Shown: positions 4,298 to 5,333 of the stretch, one piece after another
Position numbering within the stretch: position 1 is the stretch's first letter
Layout: each line of letters starts with the position of its first letter
DNA from: an uncultured Clostridia bacterium
GTDB lineage: Bacteria > Bacillota > Clostridia > Christensenellales > UBA1242
Reading direction: 5' to 3'
Assembly (NCBI GenBank): GCA_944372745.1
Contig: CALWAB010000003.1
Span: 1 to 5,333 of the forward strand
DNA length: 5,333 nucleotides
The notes under the pieces: model-generated
What the model saw: only the letters and a program-made list of their open reading frames with translations
Database searches by the model: none
What the model was told of the DNA's origin: nothing
Made by a program: the position numbers and the translations under genes

Positions 4298-5090
4298 ATT
4301 TAACTTTTTTATCGTTTTTATAATTAGAAATATTCTTTGTTTTATTTTTGCTTTTCAAAGAGTTAGATACTTTATTTGCATCCGTTTCTTTATCATTTTT
4401 GCCGAAATCATTCTTAATTGTCTTTAGATTATTACTTAATTCAATCATGTTTCCTACAATCTGAGAATGCATAAAGTCATAATTAATATTATCTTCAGAT
4501 AAATTGTAAAAATCTCTTAAAATGACAATATAAAATCTTATTTCAATTTTTATAATTTTTTTATAACTATTTTTTAGTTTTTCTTCACTTTCTTGCATGA
4601 CTCTAACATTATCTTGTATACTATTTAAAATAATTAATAGTTTTGTAGGTATATTAATAAACAAATAGCTTAAATCTTCCTTATAAAATTTAAATTTATA
4701 ATTATCTCGGTATATTTCAACTAAATACTTAATGATTATAAAAACTGCTTCATCAAATCTATTTTTAATTAAATCTTTTCTGTTCTTTCTCGCAGTATAC
4801 ATACTAGCCCCAAATGCCAATCCCCCAACAAGTACTGTAGCAATTGAAGCCATAATTTGTTCGGTTACTGCTATCATTATTATCACGCCAACAGCAAATA
4901 AACTACCCACTCCGATGAAAGCAAGAATAATAAAGAAAAATGTATCTACAAATGCATTCCAATTAGTATACAGCTTAAAATTAATAATTAGATTAAAATC
5001 TTTTGTTTTATGATAATTTTTTAATACTTTCACAAATCTATTAATTTTAGTATTCAAAATATTTTCATTAAAGAAGTCTACGAAAAACAT
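4296..5090 (-). CDS. Unrecognised two-helix membrane protein with a charged cytoplasmic C-terminal region
   Basis: I do not recognise this 264-residue protein. An N-terminal basic, partly amphipathic segment (about 11-44) precedes two hydrophobic helices, roughly 46-75 and 79-99, the second small-residue rich (VLVGGLAFGASM). The positively charged RKNRKDLIKNR (101-111) then suggests that the long C-terminal part is cytoplasmic. Residues 112-227 look helical with alternating aromatic and charged residues. The last 35 residues are a low-complexity Lys/Asn/Asp/Ser tail. No enzyme motif is visible. The start is supported by GAGGA eight bases upstream (minus strand, 5099-5103). The gene is far more AT-rich than its neighbours: the stretch 4681-4740 has 8 G/C in 60, against 21 in 60 for 661-720 in rlmB. 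This suggests an accessory, possibly transferred gene. Two-helix membrane effectors of defence systems have a similar outline, but nothing specific supports that role. Confidence 0.75.
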   Translation of the reverse strand: MFFVDFFNENILNTKINRFVKVLKNYHKTKDFNLIINFKLYTNWNAFVDTFFFIILAFIGVGSLFAVGVIIMIAVTEQIMASIATVLVGGLAFGASMYTARKNRKDLIKNRFDEAVFIIIKYLVEIYRDNYKFKFYKEDLSYLFINIPTKLLIILNSIQDNVRVMQESEEKLKNSYKKIIKIEIRFYIVILRDFYNLSEDNINYDFMHSQIVGNMIELSNNLKTIKNDFGKNDKETDANKVSNSLKSKNKTKNISNYKNDKKVK

Positions 5091-5098
5091 CTTATTTT

Positions 5099-5103
5099 TC
5101 CTC
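5099..5103 (-). promoter_or_regulatory. Ribosome binding site of the membrane-protein gene
   Basis: GAGGA on the minus strand, eight bases before the ATG at 5090. It supports this start over internal methionines. The AT-rich DNA further upstream offers several weak -10-like sequences, none convincing enough to call. Confidence 0.7.
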
Positions 5104-5215
5104 GGTATTAATATATAAATTTTTTTATACTATCTATTACAATTTATTTGTATCCTTTTCCTTTTTATACAACAAAAATTATGTAAAAAATTTCGTATAC
5201 TACTTTACCATTTGC

Positions 5216-5244
5216 TTGACTAAACAATTTAAATTGTGTATACT
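5216..5244 (+). promoter_or_regulatory. Sigma-A-type promoter of the gene starting at 5274
   Basis: TTGACT (5216-5221), a 17-bp spacer and TATACT (5239-5244) on the plus strand, each with five of six consensus bases. Transcription would start near 5251, leaving a leader of about 23 bases with AAGGAG at 5261-5266. Confidence 0.8.
5224..5237. promoter_or_regulatory. Palindrome inside the promoter spacer, possible operator
   Basis: ACAATTTAAATTGT is a perfect 14-bp palindrome placed between the -35 and -10 boxes, a typical site for a dimeric repressor to block polymerase. The regulator is unknown. AT-rich palindromes also arise by chance, so the location is the main argument. Confidence 0.45.
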
Positions 5245-5273
5245 TATTTTATTGAATTTTAAGGAGTTATATT

Positions 5274-5333
5274 ATGGAAAATAATGAACACAAATGCACT
5301 TGTGCTGAATGCCAAGCAAAAAATAACAAAATT
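5274..5333 (+). CDS. Start of an unrecognised Cys-containing protein (cut by the window edge)
   Basis: The first 20 codons are visible. The start is well supported by AAGGAG at 5261-5266, seven bases before the ATG, and by the promoter at 5216-5244. The N-terminus is hydrophilic and has a tight HKCTCAEC cluster (His6, Cys8, Cys10, Cys13), which could bind a metal such as zinc, followed by a Lys/Asn-rich stretch. There is no signal peptide. The family cannot be named from 20 residues. The gene is divergent from the membrane-protein gene, with 183 bp between the two start codons. Confidence 0.75.
   Translation, partial: MENNEHKCTCAECQAKNNKI

Noticed and set aside
4732..5013. A 93-codon open frame on the plus strand
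   Set aside because: It is a shadow of the AT-rich membrane-protein gene, with no ribosome binding site.

Overview
The window looks like chromosomal DNA of a low-GC Gram-positive bacterium, most likely a member of the Clostridia (Bacillota). The evidence is a Mini-ribonuclease III gene (mrnC) followed in the same direction by an rlmB/SpoU-type 23S rRNA methyltransferase gene, which is the conserved Firmicutes order; strong AGGAG-type ribosome binding sites; and sigma-A-like promoters. Species cannot be named from the sequence alone.

Layout from left to right: positions 1-599 hold no gene and consist of hairpin-rich repeats. rlmB is on the minus strand at 600-1295. A 614-bp gap (1296-1909) is filled by a palindromically organised repeat element. 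mrnC is on the minus strand, with its start placed at 2335. Positions 2336-3173 hold the mrnC promoter, a long repeat region with a tandem array of about 86 bp per unit, and the promoter of the next gene. A ZIP-family metal transporter gene is on the plus strand at 3174-3959. The convergent gap 3960-4295 holds a further, shorter repeat copy. A very AT-rich gene for an unrecognised two-helix membrane protein is on the minus strand at 4296-5090. A divergent promoter region leads into the first 20 codons of a Cys-containing protein on the plus strand (5274 to the window edge).

The genes themselves are ordinary: rRNA maturation and modification (mrnC, rlmB), divalent metal transport (ZIP) and two unknowns. 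The remarkable part is the intergenic DNA. Four intergenic regions carry variants of one modular repeat family: a boundary hairpin of CTAGGGGAT/ATCCCCTAG type, a second hairpin, a conserved linker containing GGTCTTAG and ACTAGCC, then one or more units with a TTAGTGCTT/AAGCACTAA-type hairpin followed by GTACTAAGTTG...GTACTCAC...GCCGTACG. Stem sequences differ between copies, yet both arms change together, so base pairing is kept. Two of the four regions carry modules in both orientations. No protein or transposase is encoded in them. This is the best candidate here for an undescribed system: a family of structured non-coding repeats, either a non-autonomous mobile element or a structured RNA/DNA element.
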